Positions 1 to 10,755 of a stretch of 64,000 nucleotides of DNA are shown here, one piece after another. The notes below the pieces were generated by a model. That model was not told where the DNA came from. It worked only from the letters and a program-made list of their open reading frames with translations, and did not search any database. Source of the DNA: Megalonaias nervosa (Eukaryota; Mollusca; Bivalvia; Unionida; Unionidae); contig JAECUM010009283.1 in the NCBI GenBank assembly GCA_016617855.1, positions 17,899 through 81,898 on the forward strand, written 5' to 3'. Within the stretch, counting starts at the first letter, position 1. Each line of letters opens with the position of its first letter. Position numbers and translations under genes: made by a program.

Positions 1-415
1 AATTATTGCTGAAATAAGAACAAATCGCAGTTGGTTCAGATAAACTATCACTGAAAGAACGTCAACTCAGGCACTTCAATGACGCCAAACGATCAGCGAC
101 TGGTGTACGACTTAATCTTTCTGCAGGTGCCATTAAAGACGCAGTCAAGACGGGCGGTATATTTCCACTTCTTGCAGCGATACCAGCGTTGATAGCCTTT
201 TCAGCCCCAGCTGTTGCAAAAGCAGCTGCATTTGGTGCTATTGGAACTGCCGCTGGGATGGCATTAAAGAAAGCAACAGGCCAAGGACTAAATACTTCAA
301 AAAAAAAAAAAACACAAAAAACAAAGGACGGGGTCTAATACTGCCAGGAACCCGACATTCATGGTACTGTCAATCCACGGGGAAAGGTCTAAGACTGCCT
401 GGGACACTTCGTTGA
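1..415 (+). pseudogene. Partial hydrophobic capsid-associated (pVI-like) gene of virus-like element
   Basis: The window opens inside this gene. An open frame runs from base 18 to a TAA at 336-338. It holds a charged stretch followed by a hydrophobic Ala-rich helix (GGIFPLLAAIPALIAF, then Ala/Gly-rich), as in the small membrane-active capsid proteins of Polinton/adintovirus-like elements. After a 13-base A run at 300-312 the coding continues in another frame, which shows two similar short motifs (GRGLILPGT and GKGLRLPGT) and stops at 413-415. The A run therefore looks like the site of a frameshift. A capsid protease gene follows directly. No start codon is visible, and the TAA at 15-17 suggests a further break upstream. 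The family call rests on composition, the repeated Gly-Leu-Pro motifs and context. Confidence 0.45.
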
Positions 416-424
416 TGCTTCCCA

Positions 425-805
425 TGTCCAAAAATTAAACATCAAAAACTTCAGAGGTGTTTTCATGCGTGACCAAAACAACCAAACCGTTTTGAAACCG
501 GTATCAATAATCTCGATGGAAGTTCTGGTCCAGGTACTCATTGGGCTCCATACGCGATTGATCCACGTGGAGTTGTTTATTTTGATTCGTTAGGACTGTC
601 ACACCGAAGGATTTTTTAAAATATGTTGACGGACTTCAAAACACTCCCGTCTGGTATTCAACATTACCAAAACAGACAATAACTGATCCGCCAATATGTG
701 ACCGTGAAGTGCTCGCTGTACTCGATGCTGTGTCATCGTCAACGACGACACCTCATAAAGTCGTGCACGAGTATAGACGGTATAGCCGTCCACCGTCGTT
801 TTAAA
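425..805 (+). pseudogene. Adenain/Ulp1-type cysteine protease (capsid maturation protease), broken
   Basis: This is a viral-type cysteine protease that would cleave capsid precursors during virion maturation. The entry motif NFRGVFMRD lies near 446-472. The catalytic His is in GTHW (about 535) and the Asp in YFDS (about 578-589). A Cys in PPICD (about 690-705) sits where the nucleophile is expected. These motifs fall in different reading frames: breaks occur near 510 and 600, so no single ORF covers the domain. The last frame ends with a TAA at about 803. The gene follows the small hydrophobic capsid-associated gene and precedes the fibre gene. The second element in this window carries a homologue at 61,755-62,130 with the same three motifs. 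Confidence 0.7.
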
Positions 806-825
806 CAGACCTTAATGAATATACA

Positions 826-1927
826 ATGGTCGATATTTACGGAAGATCTGCTCGGAGTCTCAACCCACAAAGGTGACTTATCCAAATATGCAACCCTTGA
901 CCAGGTCAAGGACGATTTCGCTAATCTTTTGCATCTCGCAGATGTGGACCAAAATGAAGCTGTTGGTTTTTTTCAGAATGATCAAAGATTAAAGATGATT
1001 AAAGACGAACAATATCCCGTTGACAGATATTATTCTGCGAGTTCCAGATGCGACCGAAAATAACTTAGCGATATTTACAAAAACGGTAAAATTAAAATCT
1101 CGGAGGGATCAATTCTAACACTCTTAGAAGAGATTATTGAACGCATCAGTAAAAGCGGTGATACAATGACTGGCGATCTCAACATGAGCAGAAATGCAAT
1201 TATCAATGTGAAAGAACCAAAATCAGACGATGACGTGGCACCAAAAAAATACGTTGACAACAACAACGCCATTATCAAAACTGAGATCAGTAATTATATT
1301 GCTAAAGCTGGTGATATAATGACTGGCGATCTCAACATGGCTAATAATACCATTACTTATTTAAGAGAACCAGCAACAGACGATGAAGCTGCAACGAAGA
1401 AATACGTGGACAACAACAACGCCACGATGACAACCTCGTTAATGACAATCAATGATGGACTGACCATGTTTAGATCTGAATATACTAGTCATGTAACCGC
1501 GTTTTTTAATTTTCGTAGAAACATAAATAGCAGTATTAATGAATTTTTTGGAAGTCCACCAGTCGTTGATATTTAGTTCTCTGACATCAAAAAGATTACC
1601 AATGGTGTAATTCATCGTACAACCGCAATCAACGCTGTATATACAGTAGTGACTCTATCAGCATTGTGGTCCCCACTCAATAAATCCACCAAACATACCG
1701 CTGAGGTTAGGAGTATATATAGGTTCTCAGTACTCGGATTTACATCATTTACAGTATCTACCACATATTCACCGCGTCGTTATCCAGTTAATGGATCTTC
1801 TGGATCTGTATTGGTGGTATTGGATCAAAACGACAATGAAATATTTGTGGTGAAATCCGAAGAAAAAGGCCTCGGTGTGTTGTACTATTGGTTCCTTGAA
1901 TTCGTCGCCAACATACCACCTACATAA
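826..1927 (+). pseudogene. Tail-fibre / receptor-binding-like protein with GDLNM...KKYVDNN repeats
   Basis: A likely start ATG at 826 opens a short frame (MVDIYGRS). After frameshifts a long frame at 1166-1576 shows two copies of a roughly 52-residue repeat: MTGDLNM..., then ...DDDVAPKKYVDNNN and ...DDEAATKKYVDNNN. This repeat is typical of trimeric phage and viral tail fibres and collar-like shafts. An in-frame TAG at 1574-1576 separates it from 1649-1927 in the same frame, which reads as a beta-rich C-terminal head domain ending at a TAA. The shaft-plus-head layout suggests a spike that would contact the host surface. It lies between protease and membrane-protein genes. The head has no family I recognise. 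Confidence 0.6.
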
Positions 1928-1946
1928 AGTGTTAGCAATTTACATA

Positions 1947-2460
1947 ATGAATCAAAACCCAATTGACATTGTTGCAGCGCAACATTTTAGATACGAGCAA
2001 GTGTGTTTGTTGCAGACAGAACTGAAAAATATCATTGACGAGTATACAGTAAAATAAAATAAAAATACCTTAGCCGTATCGTTGTTACTGACATAATTGT
2101 ATATTCTGCATCCGCCATAGTCGCTGGAATAGCAACTATAATCGGATCATTGTCAGCATCATACATAATAGCACCAGTAATTGGAATTGGTGTTGCAGCT
2201 ATAACCGGTGTTGCTTGTATTCTTAATATCAAACACAGAAAAAGATATCTACGTTCTCGGCTGATACATTATACGAGTATACAACGTTGCTATCAGCGGC
2301 AACACAAGCACACAACAATTTATCATCACTGATACCATCAGGACTCAACGATGGAATAATATCAGATCAGGAATTCATAGAAATTATTAAGGTTTATTAT
2401 CAAGCAACTGGAAACCAAACACCCCCACCCCCGGCAGAGTCAAGGAACAAAGATCCCTAA
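1947..2460 (+). pseudogene. Hydrophobic two-helix protein of virus-like element
   Basis: The gene starts at ATG 1947 (MNQNPIDIVAAQHF). The frame is lost near 2050, and a strongly hydrophobic stretch rich in Ile, Ala and Gly follows at about 2090-2225, long enough for two membrane-spanning helices, then a basic KHRKRY segment. After another shift the C-terminal part contains NDGIISDQEFIEIIK, resembling an EF-hand-like helix-loop-helix, and ends with a Pro-rich tail at the TAA 2458-2460. Small proteins with this layout occur in related Polinton-like elements, and the second element ends with a similar hydrophobic gene at about 63,680-64,000. Its role is unknown; a virion membrane or scaffold function is only a guess. 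Confidence 0.5.
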
Positions 2461-2483
2461 TTTAAATCAGGAAGTAAATAATA

Positions 2484-3944
2484 ATGTCACAAGAATTGCT
2501 AGAACAAATCGTCGCTAATACAACACCACCAACAACCACGATGATATCAGCGAGCTCAACTAATAATGAGTTCAACGTTAGCCTTCCAACAGCAATTCCA
2601 GCCAGCGAAATAGCGTTAGCACAATTGCGAGTATATTACAGCTGACCAAATATTAGATCCAAGTCGTTCGGTGGGTTGCAAGCAAATAATTCATTAGTAT
2701 TTTCTTATAAAACTAAATCTGATGGAACCCCCGATTGGCAAATTGTTGGTATTCCTGCTGGCAATTATCAAATAGAACAGATCAATAGTGAATTCCAACG
2801 CAGGATTAAATCTATCACAGGAAAAGAATCCAAAATCGCTATTACGGTTCATGCGCCAACATTATCAGCAGCGATAGAAATATCGACATCCGAGTACGCC
2901 GTAGATATATATATCAGTCGGCGATCCGAACTGTGTTAGGATGGCTAGAGATAGCACCTGTTCATGAAAAACCACAAGAACCTCAACGATCCGATTTTAT
3001 CACAGACAAAATCGCATTTACAAAATATCCAGAATGTAGAAACCTTAATGTATGGAAGAACAAACAGTTCCGTACAACTTTCAATGTTGATGGTAAAGAT
3101 TATATCGAATGGTTATTCGATGATGAAATTTACACTGAAGAAATCCTAAAACGAAGAACTAAGGATGGATATTCTAATATAGCGCTGGCGAAAGAAATAA
3201 CACAAGAACATAAGCGTGTACGTAACGAATTACAACAATTACTTCACAATTACACACATGTTTTTCCAAATGATAATCTTAAACAAAAAATCATTACAAC
3301 TATACAACATCTGAAACAAGTAAAATCTGACGCTGAATTATTTCATGAATCTTTGATAAAGACAGTAATTCATGAAGGTCATACAATTAGAATAGGTCAT
3401 ATAGACATTCTTCACTCAGATAACACATACAAGGATAATTTTCTTGCATATTTTAAGATCACAGAGGCAGATCTGCGAACTTTTAAAATGCGATGGCTTA
3501 ATGTTGATGATATGCAAAAAGCCGTCAATGATATTATTGATGAATACTATCCCCAGATTATTGCCGCATGGAGAAAAATATCCCCTCCTCCAAGTATTAT
3601 CAAACATAACAATGATCCAGACGGCCGTGGTCGTCATATATCACCAGGCATTGTCCATATCACACCAACAATCGCAATCAATCTTGTATGTGACGCAATC
3701 GATGGCAGCTATCAAGTAGATCTAGAATGATCCAGGCAACAGGGATATATCCTATACACATTCACCCCCGAACCCCACCCCACCCCGATTTTCAATTATT
3801 TCAGTACCCGTTAATCCGATTTATCTACGATGTCATAATCAGCCATTATTATCACGGATACATTTTAGACTTATTGACCAGAACGGACACCTTCTTGATT
3901 TAAGAAACGAAGTTTTGACAATAAGTTTGTATGTGAGATCCTGA
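2484..3944 (+). pseudogene. Penton-like minor capsid protein with a ~235-residue internal insertion
   Basis: The gene starts at ATG 2484 (MSQELLEQIV). The N-terminal part (FNVSLPTAIP... and FGGLQANNSL) continues in the same frame after an in-frame TGA at 2643-2645. At that site the homologous gene at 59,470-60,191 has a Trp. A shift in the TATATATA tract near 2908-2913 leads into a 265-codon open stretch (2933-3730). It begins LGW, carries about 235 residues absent from the other copy, and then rejoins shared sequence at HITPTIAINLVCDAI. The C-terminal motif QNGHLLDLRNEVLTISLYV ends at the TGA 3942-3944. The shared parts match single-jelly-roll penton proteins of Polinton-type elements. The insert is charged and helical and I do not recognise it. 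Confidence 0.6.
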
Positions 3945-3954
3945 CACAGTCAGG

Positions 3955-4380
3955 GACAATAATCAGAGAGTATAATCTGAATCAGAATCAGAATAAAAAT
4001 AAAAATAAAAATTAAATATTACAATCTGAATCAGAAAATATATTATAATCAGAATACTATTATAATCTGATTCTGCATAAATATTATAATCAGAATAAAT
4101 ACTGTGATCAGAATAAATATTATAATCAGAATAATATTATAATCTGAATCAGAATCAGAATTAAGATTATAATCAGAATATATAATAAATATTATAATCA
4201 GAATAAATATTATAATCTGATTCTGAATATATATTATAATCTGATTCTAAATCAGAATAAAAATTATAATCTGATACCGTATAAATATTATAATCTGATT
4301 CCATATAAATATTATTATCTGATTCTGAATAAATATTATAATCAGAATAAATATTATAATCTGAATCAGAATCAGATTAA
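3955..4380. repeat. AT-rich imperfect repeat array, AATCAGA/TCTGATT motifs
   Basis: About 425 bases are built from interspersed copies of AATCAGAATAAATATTATA and its partner TATAATCTGATTCTGAAT, so direct and inverted copies alternate and could form many small hairpins. It contains no ORF and separates the plus-strand capsid genes from the minus-strand genes. Possible roles include a bidirectional terminator or replication signal, or simple repeat expansion. Nothing in the sequence decides between these. Confidence 0.8.
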
Positions 4381-4760
4381 AAATAAAAATATTTCTGAAG
4401 AATAAAATTATTTCTGAAGAATAAAATATTTCTGAGAATAAAAAATAAAAATATTTCTGAAGAATAAAATATTTCTGATAAATATTTCTGAAGAATAAAA
4501 ATAAAAATATTTCTGAAGAACAAAAATATTTTCGAAGAATAAAATATTTCTGAGAAAAAAAATTAAAGTATTTCTGAAGAATATAATATTTCTGAATAAT
4601 AAAATATTTCTAAAGAATAAAAATAAAAATATTTCTGAAGAATAAAAATATTTTCGAAGAATAATATATTTCTGTGAATAAAAAATAAAAGTATTTCTGA
4701 AGAATAAAATATTTCTGAATAATAAAATATTGCTAAAGAATAAAAATAAAAATATTTTTG
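4381..4760. repeat. Tandem AATAAAATATTTCTGAAG repeats
   Basis: A second array of about 380 bases directly follows the first, with a different unit (AATAAAATATTTCTGAAG and variants such as AAAAATAAAAATATTTCTG). The copies are spaced irregularly at about 18 to 40 bases. A long minus-strand ORF across it is an artefact of the repeat. The following stretch to about 5,090 is unique sequence with no supported gene. Confidence 0.8.
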
Positions 4761-5109
4761 AAATCACAGCTGTAAAAAATAAAGCAAAACGAAGTACTGA
4801 CGAGCAAGTTGAATGACGTTGAATATATCTCATCTTGGGTAATTGTTGCTTAGACATACCCCCTGCTGATTCGCTAAGTGCGAAACGAAATTTGAGAGAT
4901 TCAGAGGGTTGTCTAGCGAGATAAAAAGACCCCCCAAGTGAACCCTTGGCGCGCCTTGGGTTTCTTGATGTGCCAGGCGAATTACACCTGGAATTAGTTT
5001 TTTACAATTACCCGTACAAGTATATCTCTTTTTTCCAAATGCCCGCAGGAGCCCCCCATTATAATAGCATCAGCCGCTAAATGCAAGACAATGTGCCTAT
5101 CGCATTTTT

Positions 5110-5186
5110 CGAGACACGAACATGTGAAGTAGTTTCCACTAGCCGATCCGTACGCGGATGCCTTAACCACACGACAACCGAGCTCT
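5110..5186 (-). other. tRNA-like sequence (possible SINE head)
   Basis: On the minus strand this stretch carries a box-A-like segment (GTCGTGTGGTTAAGGC), a CGCGTACGGATC anticodon-arm-like segment and a weak box-B-like segment (GTTCGTGTCTCGA). The arms do not fold into a clean cloverleaf, so a tRNA-derived repeat or a decayed tRNA is more likely than a functional tRNA gene. Confidence 0.3.
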
Positions 5187-5217
5187 CAAAGATACACAGG
5201 TGAATTTAGATATATGA

Positions 5218-5642
5218 CTATCCGCTACCAGTAACACTGTCACCGCTTTCACTTTCACAATCCCCCTTGACTTCGTCATCGTGTTTACAATCGTACATAA
5301 ATTTTATCAACTGTCGCGCACTTGAACTCACGATCTTTTTTGTTTCGTATTCGCGTGATAACTCTGCTCAAACTTTCTCAATTGCGTTTGCGAGTGAAAC
5401 GAATTTCCGAATATTCTAATCATCATCGACATAAAGTAACAACTGTTTCATCGCTTGATGGAATAATTTAATAAACCGGTATTCGGCTGCCAGATCGTCT
5501 CTTCCATAGTATTTCCGTTCCTGTAGCGCTTCAAAATCATTTGTCATTTTTTCAGGATCCAATTGATTAGATAATTCTATATCATCATTTTATATAATTT
5601 TTTAATCTCAGAAATAACTGAATTAATATTTTCGGAATTCAT
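5218..5642 (-). pseudogene. Small unknown helical protein with acidic Ser-rich tail
   Basis: On the minus strand an ATG at 5642 opens MNSENINSVISEIKKLY. After a frameshift near 5590 the coding continues (LDPEKMTNDFEALQERKYYG...), with in-frame TAG and TGA codons in the second half, and ends in an acidic Ser/Gly tail at a stop at 5218-5220. The predicted product would be about 140 residues, mostly helical, with no motif I recognise. It sits with the HNH gene in the minus-strand part of the left virus-like element, so it is probably one of the element's early or accessory genes. Amino-acid-like composition through the frame changes supports former coding. Confidence 0.4.
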
Positions 5643-5995
5643 TATATAAGAAACATTTGTTTAAATCGACTGTTCCACTTAGTCGCCCACGTATACCTGG
5701 GAATCTGAAAATATGTTACCTGGATCACTTTGACTTCCATGACTGATAACACGTGAACCACAGCAAAAAAAAAACAAAAAAAAAAAACAAAATACTCGCG
5801 GCCGTCATAGTTACTGTTTAATCACTATATTTGACAGAGTTATCTCCCTTCATCTTGCAACCAAATTCAGAATTGAGCTAATGTAGATTCAGCCTCTGTC
5901 AGGAGATACTGAAATGTTATTTTTGTTCATGTTTCTTTGAAAACGCCAATTTGGTTATTTTATTTGCGACATGGTATATTGAAGTTCGGTGAATA

Positions 5996-6304
5996 TCAAA
6001 ATATTTGCCAGCTGCATTCATCGATGAGAATACTTTTTTTTTCTAGCGTCTCCACGTTCACAGATATAACTACTCCTGGAAACTTATTGTGCTTCCCAGT
6101 TTTTCCAAGTTTGCAATTCTGACTCTGTGTAATAGCTCGTAAATTATTTAAAGAACTATTTTTCGGATCTGAATTAATATGATCAATCACAAATCCGTCT
6201 TCGATTAATCCGGGAAAACATTCATATACAAATCTGTGACAAAGATACATTTTATTCCCCCCCCCCGACATTGAATATGAGATAACCAGTATTATTAACA
6301 ACAC
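5996..6304 (-). CDS. HNH homing-type endonuclease
   Basis: A 102-codon minus-strand ORF contains HRFVYECFPGLIEDG, then VIDHINSDPKNSSLNNLR and TQSQNCK. This is the arrangement of HNH_3-type phage and virus endonucleases: the D-H pair in IDHIN is the catalytic core and the N-x-x-N-L segment supports metal binding. The first 18 or so codons run through a G/C homopolymer at about 6258-6264 and may not be native, so the real start may be the Met before YLCHR or lie further upstream. Such enzymes nick or cut DNA and are common passengers in viral genomes. It is downstream of the solo LTR, which may have removed upstream sequence. Confidence 0.65.
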   Translation of the reverse strand: MLLIILVISYSMSGGGNKMYLCHRFVYECFPGLIEDGFVIDHINSDPKNSSLNNLRAITQSQNCKLGKTGKHNKFPGVVISVNVETLEKKSILIDECSWQIF

Positions 6305-6376
6305 CGACTAGTTTTTGTAGTCGACAGTGCCTTATTACACCAGCAAGAGATACCTCATAATCTTAATGCTGGGATG

Positions 6377-7308
6377 TGTTACATGTAGCCTCGTACAAAT
6401 GTAACAAAAGAAAAGAGTGAAGTCAAGAAGCTTTGTAAATTTTAACAAAATAATTTATTTCCCTAGAAAAAGAGGTAAAAATATGAAATAGTACTTACGG
6501 TTTGTGAAAACAGTCCAAAAATTAATCCTAGAATTGAGAAATATAAGTCCTATCACTAAACAGTTCTAATTGAATCCAGGCTAGAATCTCTACGAAGTTA
6601 CAATATGAAAGACGATGACGTCAGATGAGGTCGTTGTACTGATGGCAACAATTCCTCGTTGAAACGCAATTTATAATGTTCTGCTTAGAATTCCAGAATA
6701 AATATCCACTGAATGTCTTTTTCCCAGAATTTTTATAAAGAAGAAGTATTTCCTAGGTTGAATAAATTATTTTAAATACGAAAATCAACTCAAATGACAA
6801 CAACAATAAAAACTTCTTCAGCTCTCGAAATTTAAAATACGACTGGATAGATCTACTAGCAAATGGCTGTTTTAAGCCTCGATTTTAGATCACATAGTGG
6901 CTCACGTTACGGTCTACGTGCTCACTAATTTGAACAGCGCAGTAAAAAAAAAATGCCAATTATCACGTACGATAGAATAGCCTTATCTAAGAATCAGATT
7001 CCCACGCTGGAAATGAATTTAAAAATGAAACTGTTTACAACAGACTAACACGTGGGTTGAACATGACCTTGGTAATGACCAATCATTTTCGCTTAGTGTT
7101 TACAAAACGTCTCAACCAAGGTGAGCTAAAAATATTCATAATGTAATACCTTTTACGTTCAAATCAGGTCAAAACAGAGAAGTGATTTTTTGAAAATAGT
7201 CAAATCCCGTGAAAATTATCATTAGAATAAAATATAATGAAACAAAAATAAAAAGAAAAAGAAAATTTAAAACTAACACACAAGTAATTAAATTGCATAT
7301 ACGTTACA
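6377..7308 (-). mobile_element. Solo LTR of the Gmr1-like gypsy family, TSD GATG
   Basis: The sequence is a diverged copy of the LTRs at 19,811-20,899 and 26,030-26,935. Shared segments include GTAACAAAAGAAAAGAGTGA, AAGTCCTATCACTAAA and the AACTAACACACAAGTAATTA end. It begins TGTTACATG and ends ACGTTACA, and is flanked by a direct duplication GATG (6373-6376 and 7309-7312), the same 4-bp duplication length as the full element. No internal region remains, as expected after LTR-LTR recombination. It sits inside the virus-like element, between its minus-strand genes and the replication gene, so it arrived after that element. Confidence 0.85.
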
Positions 7309-7581
7309 GATGCTTCACAAATTCATTTTGCTCCATTTATATAGCAATATTATTTGTTTAAATTATTATTTTGTTACAGGAAATAAATATGTGCGTGGAC
7401 TGTTAACCTGAAAATCTAGCGAGATAGTCTTCGGCGTTTTTTTATACCAGCAACGCAGTAATGCCGTTTGAAGGCTCTATATATTTTACCACCGCATTCT
7501 ACGTACAACTGCGTTTTGCCCCTGACTCCGACGTTACATTTTAAGCACGGCTTTGGTCCTAGACTTTCTCGTCGCATGCTC

Positions 7582-7584
<3 letters not shown>

Positions 7585-7663
<79 letters not shown>
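7585..7663. repeat. (TA)n microsatellite
   Basis: An uninterrupted run of about 79 bases of alternating TA. The unique sequence around it (7313-7584 and 7664-7700) shows no supported gene. Confidence 0.98.
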
Positions 7664-7668
<5 letters not shown>

Positions 7669-7689
7669 TATAATTTTAAATATATGTTT

Positions 7690-9643
7690 GCCTTAATTAT
7701 AAAAATGGAGGAATTTACGAGATTATCTGCGTTAATCGAACTCCAAAGCCAGATTCGATCTTGACAGAATAACCCCTGAATTGTCGAGGCGAGCTCTGGT
7801 TGATGTTGATTTGACTAATAAAACTTTAATCAATCGTATCCGTGAAGACAAAAGAGAAGTTCTCAATGAATTGCGCGGCTCGTGTGTGGTCAACATTCAG
7901 AATTATGGAAGACATCAATGCTGCAATGAATGACAAGCCAGCAAGGACACTTATTAAATTATCTCGACGAACAAGAATATAGTTTTAGAATAAAATTTAT
8001 CGTAGTGGTAGTTGATAACTGCCGCGGTAGATGACATATGGATTATCCGTGACAAACGTGACCCTGTTCGATTACATCATGCTGGAAATATTGTCACTTT
8101 AAATAAAACTTCTAAACCAGGAATATTGACTGGTGTCAACAAACCTTATTATGAACGAGAATATCCTGTGACGGCTGAATGATAAGCCTAGAGTTAATAA
8201 TAACCTGCCGATAAAAATTTCTTGCTTGAATTGTGTAGCTGAGCGAGATACAGAACACTTTACAAACGCGAAACGAGGAAACGGTTTAACGGATCTAAGA
8301 CGTGAAAAAATAAACGAGTTGGCAGAAACAGTTAAAGATACCGGAGCGTCTATCAAAGACATTGCTGAACTGGGGAAAAAAAAAAGATTTCCAATAAGGA
8401 CGAAGACACTAACCGGAGAGATTTTGTACGAATCGAAATATAAAAAAAAATTGGATCTTCGATAAAGATTATTGATCATAACGCACACGCGTGGACTTCG
8501 GTCGTAATAACATTTCCATGAAATCGAAATGTTAAATTTTATAAAGGTGATATGTTTCATTTTATCAGAAATATCAGTAAGAGTGACCTCGTATCAATGT
8601 GGTTGTTTCAAAGTTCAGAATCTGTGAACTATGATCAGTTTGTACGGCCTAATGGAGATATTTATCGTACAGAATCTCTCCACGACGAAATGAAAAATCT
8701 TGCGTTGAAGTACACGAACGATACTGATGTTATCGAGCAACTACTCAGTAATTGCTTCACCGTTCCGTCAGTTGCTGCCCACGCTGCTCAGAAGGAAAAT
8801 TCATGCAGGCCAACACGGTTAGAATTTCTTGAAGATGTCCAACGCAGTTGTGCCGAATACGGACACGGCGGATTATGGAATACGAAAACGATTGAAAGGA
8901 TGTTATCTCAGTTGATATGGTTGCATGTTTTCTTGGAATCGGAGAGTGTATTGAGTATTTCAACCGATTTGGACATCCAACACACGAGATGAAAAGAGTT
9001 GCGATAAATGGACCCTTGCCAGATTTTGACTTAACTGGATTTGCATGTATTGAGTCATTCGAGTTTGCATCGAAAAACTTTCATCCGGCTGTCGCTGTTT
9101 GGTTTGTAAAACGTTTAAGTGAACACGGTTGGGCTCCAGTAGTTTTATTATAATATATGCTTGATGATAAAATATTGATATCGTTGGTTGTAAGTGAAGG
9201 AATTATATCATATCGTCCGCAGAAAAAAATTGGTTACCACAACAGAAGAAATATTCCCCTGATGAAAATCCGGACGATACCGATCTCGAAAATAAGTTTG
9301 CAAAAAATCTTGGGAGAAAAATAATTGCTAAATTTCCGCAAGGAGGATCATATGATCATAAACAACATTGTACAAAATTAATTATCGGCGATGCTGAACT
9401 TGACTTTATAATTGCTGGTACAACAGAGAAAAATATATTTGTAAGTCGGAATAATACTTATCGGACGGAACTAAATTAGGTACAATTGTTAGCTATACTG
9501 ATGGTGACTCACCACCGTTTACTCATTTAAGATCTTCGATGCTCGCGTACATTTCGATAAACTTATTATCGATGATAATAGATTTCCTGATACCGCGATA
9601 GAGTCGCCATGGATTCATTTTATATAAATAAAAAAATACAGGA
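7690..9643 (+). pseudogene. N-terminal part of large replication protein (polymerase-helicase type), broken
   Basis: Overlapping fragments in all three plus frames look coding and run toward the helicase domain. They include DLDRITPELSRRALVDVDL near 7,770-7,830, RDKRDPVRLHHAGNIVTLN near 8,040-8,105, a 146-codon ORF at 8,552-8,992, and a 78-codon ORF at 8,917-9,153 with GPLPDFDLTGF. I recognise this arrangement as the N-terminal region of a large protein family found in many invertebrate genomes, in which it precedes an SF1 helicase. I could not identify canonical family B polymerase motifs here. The frame changes about every 150-400 bases, so the gene is inactive. Its 5' end is uncertain because of the TA microsatellite and the solo LTR just upstream. 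Confidence 0.5.
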
Positions 9644-10755
9644 TTGCTTAAACAATTATATATCGGAGATGATGCATCATGGGGAGAATGGAGAATAAAA
9701 CGAGAAAAAAATCGTAGTTATTCTGAATCCACCGACATTGAATATAAGGAAATATATTACAAAACTAAACATATGTCAAAACTTTCATCGGCTCCATCGG
9801 TATATGATCCTTTGGCCATACATAAAACAGTTTATCTCAATGGACCCGGAGGTTCTGGTAAAACAACACGTGCAATTGAATTATTTCGGAATTTTGATAT
9901 GGTTGTACTAACTCCGACTCACCGGCCTGCCAGAGAAATGAGCGAACGAGGAGATAAATCTCATACTTATCACAGCTTCTTTAGATGGAAAGGAGATACA
10001 TGGACTCCTGGGCGAATGGGTGAGAACTATATTCCTAAGATTATTATCTGGGATGAGATATGCACGATATCTGTGTGGAGGTATTACCAATATTTCTTGA
10101 TTGGTTGTTGACGAGAAAAAATACTAATGTTATCATGTAAGGCGATCATGGTCAACCACCACCTTTTGTTGGATCATCTCCGCATGAATGGCTGAAAAAG
10201 TTCGTAGATTATTATGAGGAAGTAATTGATGATCATTGAGCTATTGATGAACTGCTGAAAGAGTTTAAAAGGTTAATCAGACTGCAGCCAGATAAGATTC
10301 AATGTGAGATAATGCGTGAAGTAATTCCAGAGACTGTGATGAGTGATTTTTGGAATTAATGGATGCCTGATGATTTGATACTTGCGAGTCGAAAGATAGT
10401 TCGTGATACATTTGAACAGCAGTTATCTCTGTTACATAAAGAAAAGTATTCAGATTTACTTGTGCCATTATGTTATCGACCAGCAGATACACGCAAACAA
10501 AATAGTGAATTTGAGATTCCAGAACGGTTGGTAGAACCAAGGGAACAAAATCTTGTATTAAATGATATTGTTTCGGTTCCTGTGAGTACTGTTGAGTGCG
10601 CGTTAACGATGGATAAATCTCCGTGGACTCTAGGATATGATATAACAATTCACTCGTCACAAGGATTAACTATTTCTGATACAAATATCTGGATTGCAGA
10701 TGATCGGATCCGATGGTGAAATTTAGTTTATCTAGCAGTATCGAGAGTCAGATGA
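9644..10755 (+). pseudogene. SF1-type helicase domain of the large replication protein
   Basis: The domain unwinds DNA using ATP. The Walker A motif is GPGGSGKTTRA (about 9,842-9,875) and motif Ia lies near LTPTH. DEXX-like Walker B residues are in IIIWDE (about 10,042-10,059), motif III-like GDHGQPPPF is near 10,142, and the SF1 motif V segment TIHSSQGLT is near 10,648-10,674. The first ORF (9,644-10,111) shifts frame near 10,070. The following part has in-frame stops, including TGA at 10,717-10,719 and 10,753-10,755, both in frame with the HNH-type region that follows. The combination of SF1 core and C-terminal zinc HNH suggests one multi-domain replication protein rather than separate genes. 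Confidence 0.75.

Noticed and set aside
698..1063. 121-codon plus-strand ORF
   Set aside because: It joins, in a single chance frame, pieces of the decayed protease and fibre genes; the conserved motifs lie in other frames on either side.
4408..4857. 149-codon minus-strand ORF rich in Phe, Ile and Leu
   Set aside because: It is a translation of the AT-rich tandem repeat; the residue pattern follows the DNA repeat.
7468..7764. 98-codon ORF with a long Ile-Tyr run
   Set aside because: The centre is the (TA)n microsatellite read through; no conserved part.
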